A DNA stretch of 64,000 nt from contig JAMZAV010000309.1 in NCBI GenBank assembly GCA_024449915.1, forward strand, positions 1 to 64,000, read 5' to 3'. The position numbers and the translations under genes are program-made. Shown piece after piece: positions 9,666-24,600 of the stretch; within the stretch, counting starts at the first letter, position 1; each line of letters starts with the position of its first letter. A model generated the notes under the pieces. The model was not told the DNA's origin. It saw only the letters and a program-made list of their open reading frames with translations, and did no database searches. The stretch is from Sweltsa coloradensis. Taxonomy: Eukaryota; Arthropoda; Insecta; Plecoptera; Chloroperlidae.

Positions 9666-12600
9666 CTGTAAATAATTTATGGATTATATTTATTGATTAC
9701 AACCAAAGAAACAATGCAAAATGACAATAACTTCTGTCATCAACCAATTTGAGTGAAAAGAATAAGTTCAGAGGATGGCACCTATCAATCTAACATAATA
9801 ACAGTTAGAACAGTGCCCCTCAAGGAGAAGGTGGAATAATCATTGCTCGGTGGATGAACAAATTAAGATTCTCCTACATCAGGAAACAACAACTAACTAG
9901 TATGTGGATTATGATTTATGAGGCTTTAAACTAACAAGATAGCCTACAAGCTAACCCTTAGTTGAGTGAAGAAGCATGCAAATATACACCCATTGAGACG
10001 GCATTAACACATTCATTGATAGTATCTGGGCCATTCAAGGTTTAAGGTACAAATTTGGTACTAAAGCAGCAGGAAATGAAGTTTAGTTAGTACTGTATTT
10101 AGTTTCTCAGCTCTAATGCCAGTACATATTAGAAAGATGACTTTGGAATAAGTTCCATAAGTAGCGGTAGTGAAAAATGGTGACAACGAAATTCGTGAAT
10201 TTTGTAAAAATGAAATGTATTTTTTATTTTTTTTATTGCCTAAAATGTAATATTGTTGACAAATTACATCATTTAGAGATAGAAAAAACACATTTTGAAT
10301 AGGTATGCAAATTTTGCAAAATCTCTTTTATAGCGCAAAATAATGAACAAAATTGTATGAAACTGGTCAAAACGCGAATTAACTCGCAAAATTCCACCTT
10401 TTAGTGTGCAAAATCTGGGGGAAAGGTGGAGGGGTCCAAAATTTACGCAATTTATGGTGGAGGTACCGGTCCAGTCTGAACAGACAACGCAACATCGTTC
10501 CATGAAGCAGGCTCCGCAGAAACTTACAATAACGGTGCGTAAAAAGACTCCGCAGAAACAGTCCACCAAAATAACGTTGCGTACAAATATTTTTTTCTTG
10601 GGAATCTATTCTAAATCGATTCTTACGTCATAATGGTCGATTTTAACTTTTTGGAATCGATGTCATCAATGTAGGAGGCTACGTTTTTTTTATACTGTAT
10701 TTGGATTTTTTAAAATATTTGTTTTTAGTAACGTTTTGTCAATGTTTGTGAAGTTGCGAAATAATAAGCAAAATTTGGATTTTAATATTCCATTTCTCAT
10801 TAGTAATTACTAATTAGTAATTACCTCTATCCATAAGGGTAAGGCACCTGTAATGAAGGTAAGAATGCATAGGCTACTATATGAGGAGCCACGACGCGTC
10901 CATTGAGATAAAAAACACAATTACAATAATAACCCAGCATTTACGTATCAGGGACATATTGCGTTTTGTTACAACAATCCATGTTTTTCATCAAATAGCA
11001 TGGTAGATGTTGTGTTTACACCAGCAGAAAGTTTGTAATGATAATATCTTGATTTTGTGAAGCTTCTGCAATTTAGATTTTTCTTAAATTTGTCGATGGA
11101 CATATTGCATTTTGCGTCGTGGCGCCTCATATATTTTCATTAGTATAGTATTATGAACACATACCTGATGCTATTAATCTAGAGCGATTGAACTGATGGA
11201 ATGAAATATTCCTGAGAATCGACAGAGATGATTTTCTTGTTTCATCTTGTACAGAATTTGTCAGAGTTATTAAAATGTCTAAGGCATCTGGTACTTTAGG
11301 TAAACTCAACTGGCCTTCTGGATAAGCAGTGAAATGTAACATGAATTCTAGCCACAATAACTCTACTTTCTCCCAATGTTTCTGCCTCTTGGTCAGTGTG
11401 GGGTGCAGCTTAGGCAACGACTGGAACAGGTTCCCCTAAGAATACACAAAATCAAACATTACAAATGAGATCCATCCAAGCATCTTTAGAAATTAAAACT
11501 AATCTTCTAACTCTTACTGATAAATTTAGTATTTACAAGTGTGCATAACTCTGTATCAAATCCATGCATCTTTAGAACTTTGTTCTGTTATGGATGAATA
11601 ACTTTTCAAACAAACAAACAACTAGGTATCTTGTTGGTTAAACAAATAAAGCCGTGGCCACATGAAATATCAAGGAATAAGTCAAACTACTGATACAATA
11701 CAATAATGCAAATCATATGAAAATCAAATGTCTTGAGTACTATTTTTTTTTAAATGGTGCAACTTTATTAGGTATCTTTCCAGAAAATACCCAAATCCAA
11801 ATGGAATTGCCACTAAACACCAGAATAAAGGCAAATTAACAATAATATTGATTATTGTGAATTAGATGAAATATATCTAGAGGAAGTGTTTGATGCCAGA
11901 GTTTGGATGGAAGGAAGAGATGATTGGAATACTAGGTAGGACCCTACTCTGGTTTAATGGTTAAATGTGAGAAATTCTACGTCTGCTTGGAAGCTCTTAC
12001 AAACCTTGCCAATCACCACACGGCACTCTTGGGCAAAGCATGAATGTTTAAGCAGCTGAAAAGCCAAGGACAATGTCAGCATGTTGTGTTTCCGACTGAC
12101 CAACTCCATCTCCTTGGAAACGAGGCTCATCACAGCGTGGAGGAACGAAAGAGAACTGGCCGTCTTGCGAAGCCCAACACCGGGGACAGTAGTCGTCAAC
12201 ACCAACGACTGGCAAGCGGGACCACAATCAGTTGTGAATGTGCACATCATTTTGAGAGTGTCTGTAGCAGGAGAAAGAAACACAATCCAAAACAAATTGA
12301 GTATACTAGGAAAACGCTAAAGTCCCGTCGCGTTGTTGAGCGAGCACCGGTACGTGCAACAACGACCCAAGTACGACATTCCCATATTGTTACATACCAA
12401 TAAGTCTTTATGGTCTTGACCGATTTAGCTGAAAATTAGTAAAATAGGAGAGAATGTTGTACTTATTGACCCTGCAAAATTTCATAACAATCGGAACATT
12501 TTTATTTTTTATTTTTTATTTTATTTTTTATTTTTTATAACCAACGATCGGATGTTGTTCAAAAACTATACAGCAACCCGCCTAGGTGGTATGTACATGT

Positions 12601-15600
12601 GTGAAAAATTTCAGGTCGATCAGAGAAACGGTGCGACCTGTACCGAAGCAGGAACAGAAAAAAAAAGAAAAAAAAAGAAAAAAAAACAGACATTCGAGCC
12701 ACAAGAGTCAAGTGGAGACGCTCGCTTCGCTCGCTCAATAATACATAATATATAAGCATTACTCCAGAGTCTATATAAGCTGTAAAACAAATTATTTCAA
12801 AATAAGAAAAGTAAGTAACAACAATGGCAGGCCACAAAAGCATTCGTCAACATATGAAATAAATAATATATTGTGTTTTAATTATTATGACCACTCCGGG
12901 GCACTGTGAGAAAATACTATAGCTATAAATAAACTAGGAAACCCTCAGATTCGATCGGTTGTTGAGCTTATACACCGTATGACATAATAGCAAAGACACA
13001 GTAATTCATTCATAAGGCCCACACAAGTAAGCATAATGATATGACATGTAACAACTTATACTTTACAACACTTTGATTGTTTAATTACAATTTTTAAAGT
13101 GTATCTTATCTTCACTGCTACAAGCAGTTTTTCACATCATTTCGACCTAAATACATTAGTCATGTTTTTGTCCGTATTTTTGCTGGAAATTTGGAAAATG
13201 ACGAACGAGCTAGTGCTATCCTGCTGAAAATTATAAGACGGTACCGTTTTTTTTTTTTTTTATATTTTTATATTTTTAATTTTAAACCAACGATCGATGA
13301 CTAAACCTATCAGCACTGCTGTGGTATGTAAAAATTTGCTAAAATATCGACTTAGAACGTGTGAACAAATTTCGAATGCAGTATACTAGAAAAATAATAA
13401 AAAAAACAAAATAAACAGACATTACGAGCATAAGGAGTCACACGTGAGTATCACATGTTGCCTTCGTGCAATAAAGTTGAAAAAGTACAGATCCAATAGA
13501 ATAATTTTTTTTAGGTTATAACCAATAAATAGAGCAAAGACAACTGATAATAATCACTAAACGTTAAAATAAGTAAATTAAACTAACAAACCACGCAAAT
13601 TAACGTACTAATAGCTTCATCGACAATTGCAAAATTACGTTTGGAGTAGCAGTTAAAACATTTAATTTCACTACCCTCAATAGTATTAGGAGACTACTGT
13701 TGTTTTCACTTTTTACCCGTCCAGTTGATGTTTGCCCTCTACCGATAAACGTATATGTCGATCTTGATGAAAATTGAGACCTTCGGAATCACTGAAAATA
13801 GACCTCATACGTTTGGAGTACTAACCGTAGAATAACGTTTATGAAATATACTTTCGAGAAAAAAATTTAATGGCAATATTTCATGTTAGGAGTTGCGTTC
13901 TGACCAACGGGTGGGCTACAACGTAACATTCATATTCTATTTCACATGTATGCCTTTTAAAGAAAAGTTAAAAAGTAGTCTATCCGTAGAATAAAGGTTT
14001 GTTTTTTGAGGTTTATGATAACAATTAACAAGTAACAATAGAAACTTGACAACAATCACCTACAATGCGTTCAAAAAGCACTTGCGAAACTAAAGAGATC
14101 CCACGCAAACTAAAAACTTACAAAAAAGCTCATCCATCAACACGGCTAAAAAAAGCGTTTGCGAAGCTTCCTAGTTTTAATATCATTTTAATGGTACAAT
14201 ACAATATTGTGCCTCAGGGAGATACTGAATATGTATTTACTCTTTACCCTGTCCCTAGAAATGCATGTGAACTTATACTATATTATTTTCTTGTCTCAAT
14301 CTAATATATGAATCTACGGTAATTTACAAAAACCAGTAGACATGTTGAATAACAGTTACAAAGCTTTCTAGTCAGTGGAATAAGCGGTAAATTATAAAAA
14401 AATACAATTCTAGGCAAAAAATGATATAGGCAACAGTCACAATTAGTAGGGCAGCCTCTCTCGTTGCCACGGGTCTTGGTTCAAATACAGGGTAAGACAT
14501 GGTTCTTTTGTCGCCCAAGCACCAGAGTCTAGGAGGGAAGCCCCCTCACTGGTTGTGCTGTGTTGTGACTTTCCACCCTTCCTATCTCTAACCTTTTCTT
14601 TTAGTATGAATGAAGAGGCACCCTTGCCCAGCAACAGCAGGAGGGGCAGCTTTTCTCTTGTTGCCAAGGGTCCTGGTTCGAATCCAGGGTAAGTCATGGA
14701 TTTCTTGTCTCCCGAGCACCAGAGTTGGGAGGGAAGCCCCTTACTGTCTGTGCTGACTGTGTGCCCCAGTATGAATGGTGTGTGAAGTAACCTTGCTGAT
14801 GTTGACAACATGCTTGCAGAATTTACTTCTTGCGTGGCCCTACCACAGGTTTGGTTATGTGTTGTGAGTTTTGTTTGCATGTAGTTAGCTGATTTTTAGT
14901 GGCCACCATCCGCCTGATGAGTCCCAGAAGGACGAAACGCTTCGTGGATTAAGGTAACAACTTTAAATTAGCTGCAGTTGTCATCAGCAGGTGAAAAGTT
15001 TTGTCGCCCCCAGCCCTTCAGGCTGGGCTCTTATGTTCTCTATGCTTTCCCAACCTGTCAACCCTTCTCCAATCTAAACTAAACTAGCCATTTGGCCTTT
15101 TCCAAACTTATTGAAAAACTTTACAGTGTGATAGGTAAGAGTATAACGATCAATTTTTGGGGAGGCCAAAAATGTTGGTTCCCATAGAGTGCCCTCCAGT
15201 GAGATTTGAATTTTGAGTATTTTTTCACAAAGTTTTAAAGCATTTTTTAACTTGATACTATTATATTATATATTGATAGGGATACGGTTTTACATGTTGT
15301 CAACAAAGTTCTAACATTTTTTTAACTCACAAAAAACAAAATGGCAGCCAATTGATTTTTGAGACAGCAATATTAACTTAGAGTGAATTAAATTTAATTA
15401 CAGAGTCTCTACTTCTCCAACTGCAGCTAGACCGTGGCAAAGTAAGTTTATTGTTTTTGATTTGTAATCTTGTATTTTGTGGGGGTTGGGAGTGTCCAAG
15501 AGACGCTGCCCAATGGAGGAAAGGCTTCAACTGGCGCTTTGGCTATAATTTTAGGAAAAAATATTACCTATAGGTAGAGGTAGTGAAAAATGGTGATAAC

Positions 15601-18600
15601 GAAATTCGCGAATTTTTTTAAATGTCCTTTTTATTGCCTAAAATGTAATATTGTCGACAAATTACATCATTTAGTGATGGAAAAAAACACATTTTGAAAA
15701 CGCGAATTTCGCGAAATTTCGTGTATAGCGCGAAATAACGAACGAAATTACATCAAACTGGTCAAAACGCGAATTAAATCGCGAAATTGGACCTTTTAGT
15801 GTGCAAAATGTAAAGTGATGTGGAGGTGCCGGTCCAGTTTTGGTGGAGGTGCCGGTACAGACCGAATATTACGCGCGCGGTGGGCGGGGTACCGTGACGT
15901 CACGGGCTTCACGGAAATATACCTTCAAAATAACGGCGCGTATCACGGCTTCCGCGAAAATAGTATACCATATTAACAGTGCGTACAATTTTTTTTTAGT
16001 GATTTTTTATATTTTTTAGTAACGTTTTAGATAATTTTTTTGAAATCGCGAAAAAACGCGAAATTTGGGTTTTTTAAAACGAAATTTGGGTTTTTATATC
16101 ACCATTTCTCATTACCTCTACCTATAGGCCTATATACGCGCAAAATATTTTACACGCTAATGTACATGACGATAACAATCAGTTTTACTTTTAGGGGCGG
16201 CTCCAAAATAGCGTCCCCATCCACGTCCCATGTCACCTCCAGTGACATTTTACTTCTAAAGCATAAATTGTACTATATCTCGATTGAAAAGGGATTTACG
16301 GCTAAATAATAAAACTAAAACATTTCTAAAACTATATTTATTATTGCGCATAAAAAGTACACGGAAAAAGTCAACAAAGTCAACAAAATCCAACATGGTG
16401 GCCTACTACTTAGTGAATGGGAGCATGTGTTATTCTGAAACAGCTATGTGGTATCAATCGATTCGAATTGAACACTAGATTAACAATATTGATATTGTGC
16501 GGTTCTCAATTTTTTGTCTGAGACCTGCTATGGCAAAATCAAAGATGGCCACCGTCAATTAGGGATGACTTCGGGTACCCGGAAACCGGTTCGGAACCGG
16601 TTCCATTACGATCCGGTTCCCTTTTTTTGGAACCGGTTCTATTTTTAACCTAAAAGTTGCCAAGGGTCTAGGCACAGACGAGAATAAATGAGCCAGAAAC
16701 ACCCGTAGTTGCAAAATTCTTAGGACTAGGCCTAGGCTCTATGTATGTTGCATCACAATTTTGACCTAGGCTTAGCCTAGGCCCATGTGTTGTGTTATAA
16801 TTACATTGCAGAACTTGTTAATAACATTTTAATCAAATACTTATTCTATTTTTCACGTTTAAGATCACATAATCCAAACTTTATGAACGAAAACGAAAGC
16901 AAACAATCTTGTAGGCCATTGTTTGTTCCACTGTTCTCACTTGGCAGTTCTTACAATGTCTGGGACACGGCTCCGCCCCCTATCGAAATTCGAATCGATT
17001 ATCGCCCCGCCCATGTTTTCAATCGAAATTAGCCCACGCAGATTCAAATTACGAAAATTGAGAAAGAAAAATATGTGTAGGAACCGGTTCCGAACCGGAT
17101 CCGGAGAGGATGGATCCGGTTCCGGATTTTTCGACCCGAAGTCATCCCTACCGTCAATTAACATTGTAACCCATGTATCTAAGTATTTGACCGAATTCAA
17201 ATTTCAATGGTAACATTAGAAAGATTATTAATAGAGCTATAAATGATACATTTACAATTGAAGTCCCAGCCGCCAGAGAAATTACACAGCAGGTGCTTTT
17301 TTTTATGTTAGTGATTTTTTAACGTCTTACATGTATTTTAAGCTTCTTCGGTCTGCATGTAGAGGCTAACGCGCACTGTAATTCACCGGTTTTTATGATT
17401 CATTTTTTTTTTTTTTTTTACAGATGATGAGTGGAAAAGTAGGCCTACTTTCTGAAGTAAGAAAAGTTTACTTGCAACCTATCAAAATTTAAAAGTCACT
17501 CGCATCTTGCAAGCAAGCGAGTAGAATTTAGAATCCCCGAGTAGAAAAAGCGTTGATTATATAATATCTTGAATAATTGAAGGTTGTTGGATGAGCGAAG
17601 CAAAGACTTCAATTTCACTGACCCCCCAAAAAATTTAGCTCGAGAATCGATCAAATATTTCTTATGATTATCGTACTTTTTTGATTTAAAGTTTTTTAAA
17701 TGAGATATTTTCGTGATATTTGGCAAACGGCTGCTCTGATCTTGATGAAATTTTATGGGAACGTTTGAAATCACTGAAATTATATATGTAATGATTTAAG
17801 AGACGTTTGAAGGAATATTTCTCTTAGAAATCGTATTTTTATGATTTTTTTCCCAATTTTTAATATGATATTTTCGTGATATTTGGGCCGATAATCAATT
17901 ATAAAGCTCATCCAACAACGCGACTGGAAAAAGCTTTAGCAAAGCGACCTCGTACAATGTTATGTATTTTGAGAATTTATCTCAAAGTTAACTCAACATT
18001 CAACAACAAAGTCAAGCAGTGGCGTGGCGAACATACTAAATCGGAGCCCAGGCACCGATACCAAAAGGGTGGGTGGGTGGTCCCCAAGGACCCACCCATC
18101 CATTACTTTTCAATGAAACATAATATTTTATTTTAACCTACTGAATTGTATGGCTACAGCTCTGTACTTACCTTAGAATTTTACTGGACTGTTGTAAAAG
18201 TTTGTCATGAATCATGATTTTTTAGTAAAAGTGCAGACAACATGCATGATGGATATTCATCCAGTAGTTCTCAACTCAACTAATAACAGGTAGCAACTCA
18301 ACAATTCTGCTAAATGAATATACACGTTCGTTATACTATAACTTATTTAATTTGATTGAATAGATTGATTTGAGGAATTTATAAATTTAATAACAGCTGG
18401 TGGCATTGTTTTCTGTTTTAATTTTTAAATTACCGTCTTATGAAGCAGGATTATCGACGTCGTGAATGCAATAAGAAGAACATTCTTGGACCTATTTGAA
18501 TTGAAGTATTTCCAGTACAATTCCTAGATAAAAGAGCATTGATTTCAATGAACTCGAGACAGCAAGTTTGTCCGTAAAAGAATAAAATCGTATCTTTTCT

Positions 18601-21600
18601 CTTCACCAAACCACCACCAAATTACCTTCAATAATCATTTTTCCGGCGGCAAGCCCACGGAGCCCCTAGTTTTTATTATTATGCGTTTCAGTAGTTTTCC
18701 TAAATCCCAAATAATGGCTCTGCCAATAAACGGAGAAAACGAACAAAATAACCAAATTGATTTCCAAAATGCACAGATTATCTAACGATCTAGGACATAC
18801 AATTTTTTTCAAATGGGAAGGCCCCCGGATTCCTCTTGTAGGTACTAAATTCTTCATTGATTACTTTCATAATGTGTATTTTTTCCCCAAATTCTGGCTA
18901 TGCCGCCACGAGGAGGCGAAGAGGAATAACACACCGTTGGTTTTATGAGTTCAACAATCTAAACATAAGTGCAATCTGTTCAGCGATTCGGCTGATTTTT
19001 ACAGTACACACTAGCACCGTTGGGTGTCTAGTCCCCTAGACACCCAACGCTAGCACACATACGCACAGAGTTACAGAATAAGCGCCGTTTATCTTGAATA
19101 GTAATCCTCATTCGCTTTGCTCACTCGTCTAATAAATCATATTAATTGCCGGTAAAAAGCACTAAATTCATTCTAGGATCTCCAAAATTAAAAAAATTCC
19201 CTGCGGGGCTAATCTAGGGAAGACAAAAAAGGATTACAAACCGTTGTCTTTATGAGTTAAATAAAACATAATATTTTCAGCGATTTCATTAAAATTTCAT
19301 TTCATAAAAATGAGGCTATCAAAATCGATAAAATCATATTAATTGCTGGTAAAACACACCAAATCCATTCTAGGATGACCAAAATTGAAAAAATTCCCTG
19401 CGGGGCTAAACTGTGGAAGACTAAAAAGAATGATAAACCGTTGGTTTTATGAGTTCAACAGAAAAAAAATTCAGCCATTTCATTAAAATTTCATTGCATA
19501 AAAATTAGGCTATCAACATCTATAAAATCATATTATTGCTGATAAAACGCACCAAATCCATCCTAGGATCATCAAAATTGAAAACAATTCCCTGCGGGGC
19601 TAAACTGGGGGCACGCCCCCAGACCCCCTTGTTGCCCATGAAAGTAGGGGATGGGTAGGTATAGTTAAAATATTGTAGGCACCGATCACTCTTAGTAGTT
19701 CGCCACGCCACTGAAGTCAAGGTCAAATCAAACAATAAGGGAACCTCAAGTCTACCAAGAAAAATGATAACGGTAATTAGGTAGGCCTAGATGTGCACCT
19801 GTTATTTAGTTATAACTTATAACCAGTGTTTTAATAAGACTGTCATCTGTCAAGTTAAATTATACAAATTAAAATAAAAAAATGAGTTGTATGACTTCCT
19901 TTAATGAGAAATTATCACATTGGCCTACATTGTTTAAGAAAACAATTATGGAGTAAGTTTTTTTTGTGACTCTCATCTTGACAAAAGTGGCATTAAGATG
20001 AAAGAGAATGATATTTTAAAGCTATTTTATGGAGAAAAAATCAAAGGATCCTGTGGGAAAACAAGCTTTACGTGTCAAGATTTTTAATACGCTGCATGCC
20101 TTTGTGACGTCAATCATGCCGCCTGCGCTCGGTTGCTGCATCTTGCCCACTGCCCTCAGCCGCGCTTTGCTCTTATTCTAATCATTCAGTTGCATAGTCA
20201 ATAGTCATTCATAGAAATGCAGGAATCTCTCTTTTCCCGATTCGTGGCAGCATATTAACTTGATATCTGATAATCTGACAGCCGGTAACTGAGCCACAGT
20301 AATGCGAGAAGGCATGGCCAAGAAACAGGATTTCAATAAACAGTTTTTACAAGTGAATTTTTATCTTGTTTTTTTTGTGTGTATTCAAAATAATGTCTCA
20401 AAAGTCAAAACCCACGATTAATTATATTTTGAAGATAAGATCGTTCCTTTAATGTAAACTAAAGGGCATGGATATGCAATACTTACCAAGTAAAAGGGAG
20501 GGTGATGCACTACACCAAACCCACAGCTTATGAACAAGATCAGCTAGACCCATCTCGGCAGCTGTTATCTTAACCTCAGCACTGTCCGACAAAAAGTTGG
20601 TCAGAAGTCCAAAAGAAATGTTGACTTCTTTCAAAACAGGGCAAACCTAAAAAAGTTACAATGGATTTAAAATTACACATAACAGTAATTTCAGACCAGC
20701 TGATTTCATAAGTGTGTGACGTATATCTACTTACATGCTTGAATATAGTAACTAAACTACCTAGCAAATAAAGCTATGAATGTGATGATCCACTTTTAAT
20801 TACCTAATTACTAATTAGTAATTACGTTAACTGTCCACCTTCAGGTTAAGTTAGAAAAGAAAACTATTGTATTTTTGATGGTTCATAGACTGATGCCAAA
20901 TTTTTTGCCAAGCTAAAACTATATACGCTGGTACCACTTTGAGTTGGTGGGTTTTTGTTTTAATACTGTACATATAAACAGGCAACCTCGATGAAAAAGG
21001 CAGAACTATGTTTCAAAAATAAAAATTAAGTTAAACTATGTTAAAATGAAATCTACAGGAGAGCTGCAAGAATTTGGAACTACAGCCTATCTGAGGAAAT
21101 TCAAGTTCATTCTCATGGAGCATTCACAAGACCCATCTACTCTGCTATTATGATTGCATAATTTGATATTTCCAGGTAGTGATTAATTGTCTACATTTTG
21201 TTAATTTCTTTCATTTACATTTGATTAATATTTGTTTAGTCTAACAATTTGTTGTGTAGTCCTCTAGAGACTGGAGGTTGGCTTTGTGTTTGGGGTATAG
21301 GCAACTGCGATTTCTCAATCAACCTTCCCATTTAAATTGTGAGGTGGAACAATAAATAATAATAATTAATAACACAAAAAAATCTAATGGTCAATGCACA
21401 AATTTTGCAGACTAGACTGATTTTAAAATTGTTACATTGGATGGCAAACTTATTAAGTTGTAATAGAAAGCTAACACTAGGAAGGAAGTGAGGTTACATC
21501 TTGAAATGACATTTTGGTTAGTTGTTACCGGTACCGGTAGTGATGACATTGGGTACAAAAAGTTCAAACCGGTTCCTCTTTGCCGGAACCTGTTTATAAA

Positions 21601-24600
21601 GGTCAATTTTTTGTCAGTGTATCAGCCTTACGTGTGTTTTTTTGGAAGCGACTGTATGGCCAAGAGTGAGTTGGCTTCAGCGGCCGCGCTTTGATACGTA
21701 CGACTGCCGACAATCAAGTGTCATGTAGCAGCCTCACGCGTCAAGGCCGTTCGAGTGCTTGATAATCAGCTAGTGAGGAAGGATAGCTAGCTAGCTACGT
21801 CATCACGGGCTCCGTGGAAATAGACCGCACAAGAAACGGTGATTGAATGGTGAAAATTACCATTTTTGCGGGAAAACGGCGGGAATACGTGTCCGTGAAG
21901 TTCACTGTCATAGAGAACTTGAAAAAATGGAACCGGTTTTAAAAGTCGGAACCCGGGTCGCTATAGAACCGGTTTGAGACTGGTTTCCACTTTCCAGGTA
22001 CCCGATGTCATCACTAGTTACCAGTGCAATAAAAATGTACCTACCTAGTACCAAGTATTGATGGGAGGTATTTGTGGTGAAAATAAATATAAATTTTGTG
22101 TTTGTTTTGCCCTAAAGCAGTGAACTAGTAATGAAACTTATTTAAAATATTGTTTTAGCAGTGCATTTTAACTTTTTTTCTTTTACCATTAATACCTGCC
22201 TCCAATGGCCCAGTTGTTATGCATTGGCTATACAGAGTGATCAGAGTGGTATGGAGAGAAAAGAAGGTGCCAAGAGATTGGGAGAAAGGAGTGATTGTAC
22301 CAATATACCAGAAAGGAGATAGAAAGAAGTGTGGCAACTACAGAGGCACGCATTACTCTGCTATGCCATACATCAAAGATATATGAAAGGATTATAGACA
22401 GAAGGATGAGAGTAGAGGTGGACCATGTGCTGAATGAAGAACAATATGGGTTTCAATGGGGAAGATCGACTATAGACCCGATATTTGTACTTCGACAAGC
22501 TATGAAGAAAAGTTGGGAGATGGGTAGAAAAATGAGTATGGTCTTCCTAGACATAGAAAAGGCGTATGATAGTGTGCCAAGGAATGTAGTGTGGGAAAGC
22601 TTGGAAAGAAAAGGAGTGGACAAAGGACTGATAGACAGGGTTAGAAGTATGTACATAGTATGTGAAAGTTGTGTAAAAACACAGTTTGGGATGTCAGGGT
22701 GGTTCCAAATAACAAAAGGGCTGAGGCAGGGAAGTATGCTGTCACCACTGCCATTTATAATAGTGATGGATGACATCCACAACAAGGTAAAGATGAAGGA
22801 AACGGAAGAGGTAGAGGTTTAGGGTTGCCAACCGGCCGGTTTTTGACCGGCACGCCGGTTTTTGCCCCACTTGGCCGGTTGCCGGTCAGCCCCTTCGACC
22901 GGCAATAGTGTTGCCGGTTTTTTACGTAAATAACCCATTATACTAAAAATATTACTAAATATACACCAAAAACTAAAATAAATATTTAAAAACCATCCTA
23001 ATCATCGTTTCCCAAATCCCACTAAATTAGTAAACATTGCTCTTCTCAACTTCCCCTTGACCTAACCCGCCAACCCCCTCACCAGACAGCGAACAAGGCA
23101 GTAGGCTGGCCAAAGACTGCCACACTGCACTGCAGTCCACTGTCAATGCCGTTCATACGGGAAGTTTGTGCACGAATCCGACGATGAAATTGACTCTCCG
23201 CGAAAAAATAAAGTCCAACAAGACTCTCCTTCAAGCAGCAAGATCAACTGCTAAATACTCATTCAGGATTAAGAAGTAAACTTGTTAATTGATCATAATT
23301 CCTTTAAATCTGTTAATGCTGTTTACGTAGTATTAATTTACTGCTTTGAGAATCGTGATATGACAAATTGAAACTAAGACAAAAAAAATTATTCATGGTT
23401 TATTTGGAATTTATTATCCTTGGGCCTAAATTACTTATGAATAAAAATATGCCCATTGCCTACTCGAATTGTGAATACTCGGCAAATCAGCGGATGTAAT
23501 ATTATAATCTATTACCTCAGTGACTTTTTCATTTTTGGTGGTTTTCCAGTTTTGACTGCACAAAAACTACATTGTTTTGGTATATCATCCAGCCCACTAC
23601 TTTATTCGAAAACGCACCAAATGCAATCTAAAAAGCTAAATTTCAAAATTTTCGCCTGCGGCGCTATAGTTGGGGGGAGCCCCCCAAACCCCCGTGCTTG
23701 GTCCCTTTCCCACGAATTTACATGGAAGGCCGGGTTTTCCCGTGATCAGAGTTGGCAACCCTATAGAGGTTATGCTGTTTGCCGATGATTTTGTGGCTTG
23801 GTCAGAGTATGAGGAGGTACTCCAGAGATACACAGACCTCTGGAAGAGGCACTTGAAGAGGCCGGCATGAAGATAAGCGTGAGCAAGAGCGAGGTTGTTC
23901 CTATGCCAGGAGAAGGAGAAGTAAAGAACTATCATGCAGAAATCAAGATTGGAGAAGAAACCCTGGAAGTGCTGGAGAGTTTTGGATACCTAGGAAGTGA
24001 AATAATGGCAAGTGGGTAGATAAAAAAGGAAATTACCAACAGAATACAAAAGGCAAATAACTTCTACCAATGTGTAAAAGGCCTAGTGTGGCATAGGGAA
24101 ATACCCATACAGTGCAAGATGACACTATACAAGACCTACTTCATACCGATCCTCACATATGCGGCAGAAACCTGGACTATGGGTGATAGAGAAGAAAGCC
24201 AAATACAGGCGGCGGAGATGAGATTCCTGAGGAGCACAGTGGGCAAGACAAGAAGAGATAGAATAAGAAATACGAACATCAGAGAGATGCTAGGGGTGGA
24301 GAAGTTAGGTGACGGGATGGGACGAACACGGCTGAGATGGTTTGGAACATATGAAACGAATGACGGAAGAGAGGATGCCCAGGAGAATGTATGAGAAAAG
24401 GATTGAAGGAAGAAGAAGGGGGAGACCAAGGAAGAGATGGAAGGATACCATAGCAAGAGACCTACATACTAGAGGAGAGAGCTGGGAGGATGTAGCAGAG
24501 ACACGATTGTGGGAGGATAGAAAGAAGTGGAAGAATTTGGTTGCAAAACCCAAGCTGACCCTGCCAGAAGTAGGAAACGGCAATGGATAATGATGATGAT

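Larger units (their letters stand above)
18017..19713. mobile_element. hAT-type element with internal tandem repeats
   Basis: Perfect 16-bp inverted ends CAGTGGCGTGGCGAAC with the 8-bp duplication AAGTCAAG (18009-18016, 19714-19721). The CAGTGGCG start is common among hAT elements. The 1.7-kb interior has no transposase frame but holds a tandem array (19134-19600) and an inserted Helentron-like fragment (about 18958-19130, minus strand). Confidence 0.9.

Noticed and set aside
12044..12403. 119-codon plus-strand frame
   Set aside because: It is antisense to RTTN exon 9 and runs into a Helentron; no independent support.
14443..14880. 145-codon open frame on the minus strand
   Set aside because: It covers the duplicated tRNA-derived repeat exactly and its sequence is that repeat read in one frame; no splice or start support.
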